Shown here one piece after another: positions 6,524 to 7,730 of a DNA stretch of 7,730 bases; position 1 is the first letter of the stretch; the number at the start of each line of letters is the position of its first letter. Position numbers and translations under genes: made by a program. Origin of the DNA: an uncultured Rhizobiaceae group bacterium (GTDB taxonomy: Bacteria > Pseudomonadota > Alphaproteobacteria > Rhizobiales > Rhizobiaceae); contig CAJQOR010000318.1 in assembly GCA_905479965.1 (NCBI GenBank), positions 1 through 7,730 of the forward strand. Reading direction: 5' to 3'. The notes under the pieces are model-generated. The model was not told the DNA's origin and made no database searches. It saw only the letters and a list, made by a program, of their open reading frames with translations.

Positions 6524-7730
6524 ATGAAAAGATCCTTCTTTAAAAAGATTGCGCTGTCCGTGCTTGCACTTATTGCAACATTGCTCATCGGCATTATTGT
6601 GGTGTTTTCGCAAGATAATGAGCGATCTGCACTGATTGAGTATGTTGAAGAGCAGATTTCATCGCCAAGTTTTCAAATCAGGCTTAACGGTATTGAGGGG
6701 TCATTGTCATCTGATGTTTCACTTCAATCCATCACAATTGCTGATGAAGAGGGCGTCTGGCTTGAGATCACAAAGCCGAGATTGGTTTGGACCAGGTCAG
6801 CGTTAATCACTGGGCGTCTTTTGGTCGATACGCTTGCCGCTGAGCATATCGACTTTATCCGCAAACCTTTGCCTGAGGAAGCTTCCCCCTCTCCAGAAAG
6901 TAGTGCTTTTCAATTGCCTGAATTGCCGGTTTCCGTTGTGCTAGAAAAGCTTGATTTGCCCCTTGTTGAGTTTGGCAAAGATGTCTTTGATCTTGCTGCA
7001 AAAGCCCGTGTTGAGGGTAGATTTTTACTCGATGATGGTTCGCTTGATCTAGATTTGTTGATCAACCGCACCGATGAAACCCAAGGCGAGTTAAAGGCGA
7101 TCGTTAAATATGAAAGCTCGGCCAAAACACTTGCACTCGATGTTGAGTTATCAGAGCCTGAAAATGGTATATTAGCCTCGGCGTTTGGTTTGCCGGGAAA
7201 GCCGCCTGTATCTCTTGCAATCATCGGGGATGCACCGATATCCGATCTTGATGTCGGGATGTCGTTTGATGTCGATAATAAAAGAATTTTAAACGGCATT
7301 GTCACTTTGCGCGACGTCGAAGACGGGCTTAAAGCAAACGCAAGTCTCAGCGGACCAATTGGTGAGTTATTACCGCCAAGCCAACGCGCGCTTTTTGGTG
7401 AGAACAGTGATGTTGACGCCGAACTTATTGTTTTAAATTCAGGTGGATTTCAGCTCAATAGCGCCAATGTATCAAGTGGTGCGGTTCATCTAACCGCTGC
7501 TGCGAAAACTACTGCCGATGGCTTTTTAAGTGCGCTCAAAATCAAGGGTGGTTTAAACAGCATCGCCGGTGAGCGCATAGTTATTCCATCGGAAGCTGGT
7601 GATCAGACCATCCAATCCGCGACGATCGATATCAATTACAATCCAGCGCTACAGAATACTTGGGGTGGCACCTTAAAGGTTAGCGATTTCGTCAATTCAG
7701 ATATCTCATTTGGCACAATTGGTATTGATG
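6524..7730 (+). CDS. tamB: TamB, translocation/assembly module subunit (partial, runs off right edge)
   Basis: The frame is open from ATG at 6524 to the window end, giving about 402 residues of a protein usually well over 1,000 residues long. The N terminus is a basic stretch (MKRSFFKK) and one membrane anchor (about 9-28), which would hold it in the inner membrane with the rest in the periplasm. The first periplasmic segment has the TamB signature: FQIRLNGIEGSL (50-61), then ITIADEEGVWLEI, RLVWTRSALITGRL and LAAEHIDFIRKP. The remainder is repetitive beta-rich sequence, as expected of the hydrophobic-groove (AsmA-like) fold that bridges the periplasm to TamA. The conserved C-terminal TamB (DUF490) domain would lie outside the window. 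A run of G residues (6514-6518) gives a Shine-Dalgarno site 5 bases before the ATG. An ATG at 6519 is ruled out because TGA follows two codons later. It is co-transcribed with tamA, 9 bases downstream. Confidence 0.92.
   Translation, partial: MKRSFFKKIALSVLALIATLLIGIIVVFSQDNERSALIEYVEEQISSPSFQIRLNGIEGSLSSDVSLQSITIADEEGVWLEITKPRLVWTRSALITGRLLVDTLAAEHIDFIRKPLPEEASPSPESSAFQLPELPVSVVLEKLDLPLVEFGKDVFDLAAKARVEGRFLLDDGSLDLDLLINRTDETQGELKAIVKYESSAKTLALDVELSEPENGILASAFGLPGKPPVSLAIIGDAPISDLDVGMSFDVDNKRILNGIVTLRDVEDGLKANASLSGPIGELLPPSQRALFGENSDVDAELIVLNSGGFQLNSANVSSGAVHLTAAAKTTADGFLSALKIKGGLNSIAGERIVIPSEAGDQTIQSATIDINYNPALQNTWGGTLKVSDFVNSDISFGTIGID

Noticed and set aside
6910..7305. Minus-strand open frame of 131 codons opposite tamB
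   Set aside because: It is low-complexity and serine-rich, lies antisense to a well-supported TamB reading frame, and is best explained by codon composition of tamB.

Overview
The window looks like a chromosomal segment of a moderate-GC alphaproteobacterium, probably of the order Hyphomicrobiales. This rests on the adjacent tamA-tamB pair, the sequence character of TamA and TamB, and the recognisable DUF1989/aminomethyltransferase fusion. No rRNA, tRNA, insertion sequence, phage gene or CRISPR array is visible, and genus cannot be assigned from the sequence alone.

Left part (about 62-3279, minus strand): a tightly packed three-gene unit read right to left. It starts with a large fusion protein: a DUF1989-like amino half, itself apparently made of two related segments, joined to a GcvT-type folate-dependent aminomethyltransferase. 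An ATGA overlap leads to a small exported protein whose frame is broken at a 7-bp tandem repeat. A TAATG overlap then leads to a second small exported protein with four cysteines. The large enzyme should be cytoplasmic and the two small products exported, so the functional link is unclear.

Middle (3280-4304): a 179-bp divergent intergenic region separates the fusion gene from a plus-strand EamA/DMT-family transporter. The transporter starts with GTG behind a clear Shine-Dalgarno sequence. The head-to-head layout suggests shared regulation, and possibly transport of a substrate or product of the fusion enzyme. That link is inference.

Right part (4305-7730, plus strand): a 293-bp gap with a candidate promoter, then tamA (outer-membrane BamA/TamA-family barrel with periplasmic POTRA domains). 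Nine bases later comes tamB (inner-membrane-anchored translocation and assembly module), which runs off the right edge. Together they would form the envelope-spanning TAM complex that inserts outer-membrane proteins and is implicated in lipid transport.

The points most worth a second look are the three-part architecture of the fusion enzyme and the 7-bp repeat at the frame break. That break can be repaired exactly by removing one repeat unit, and it probably also uncouples translation of the downstream gene.
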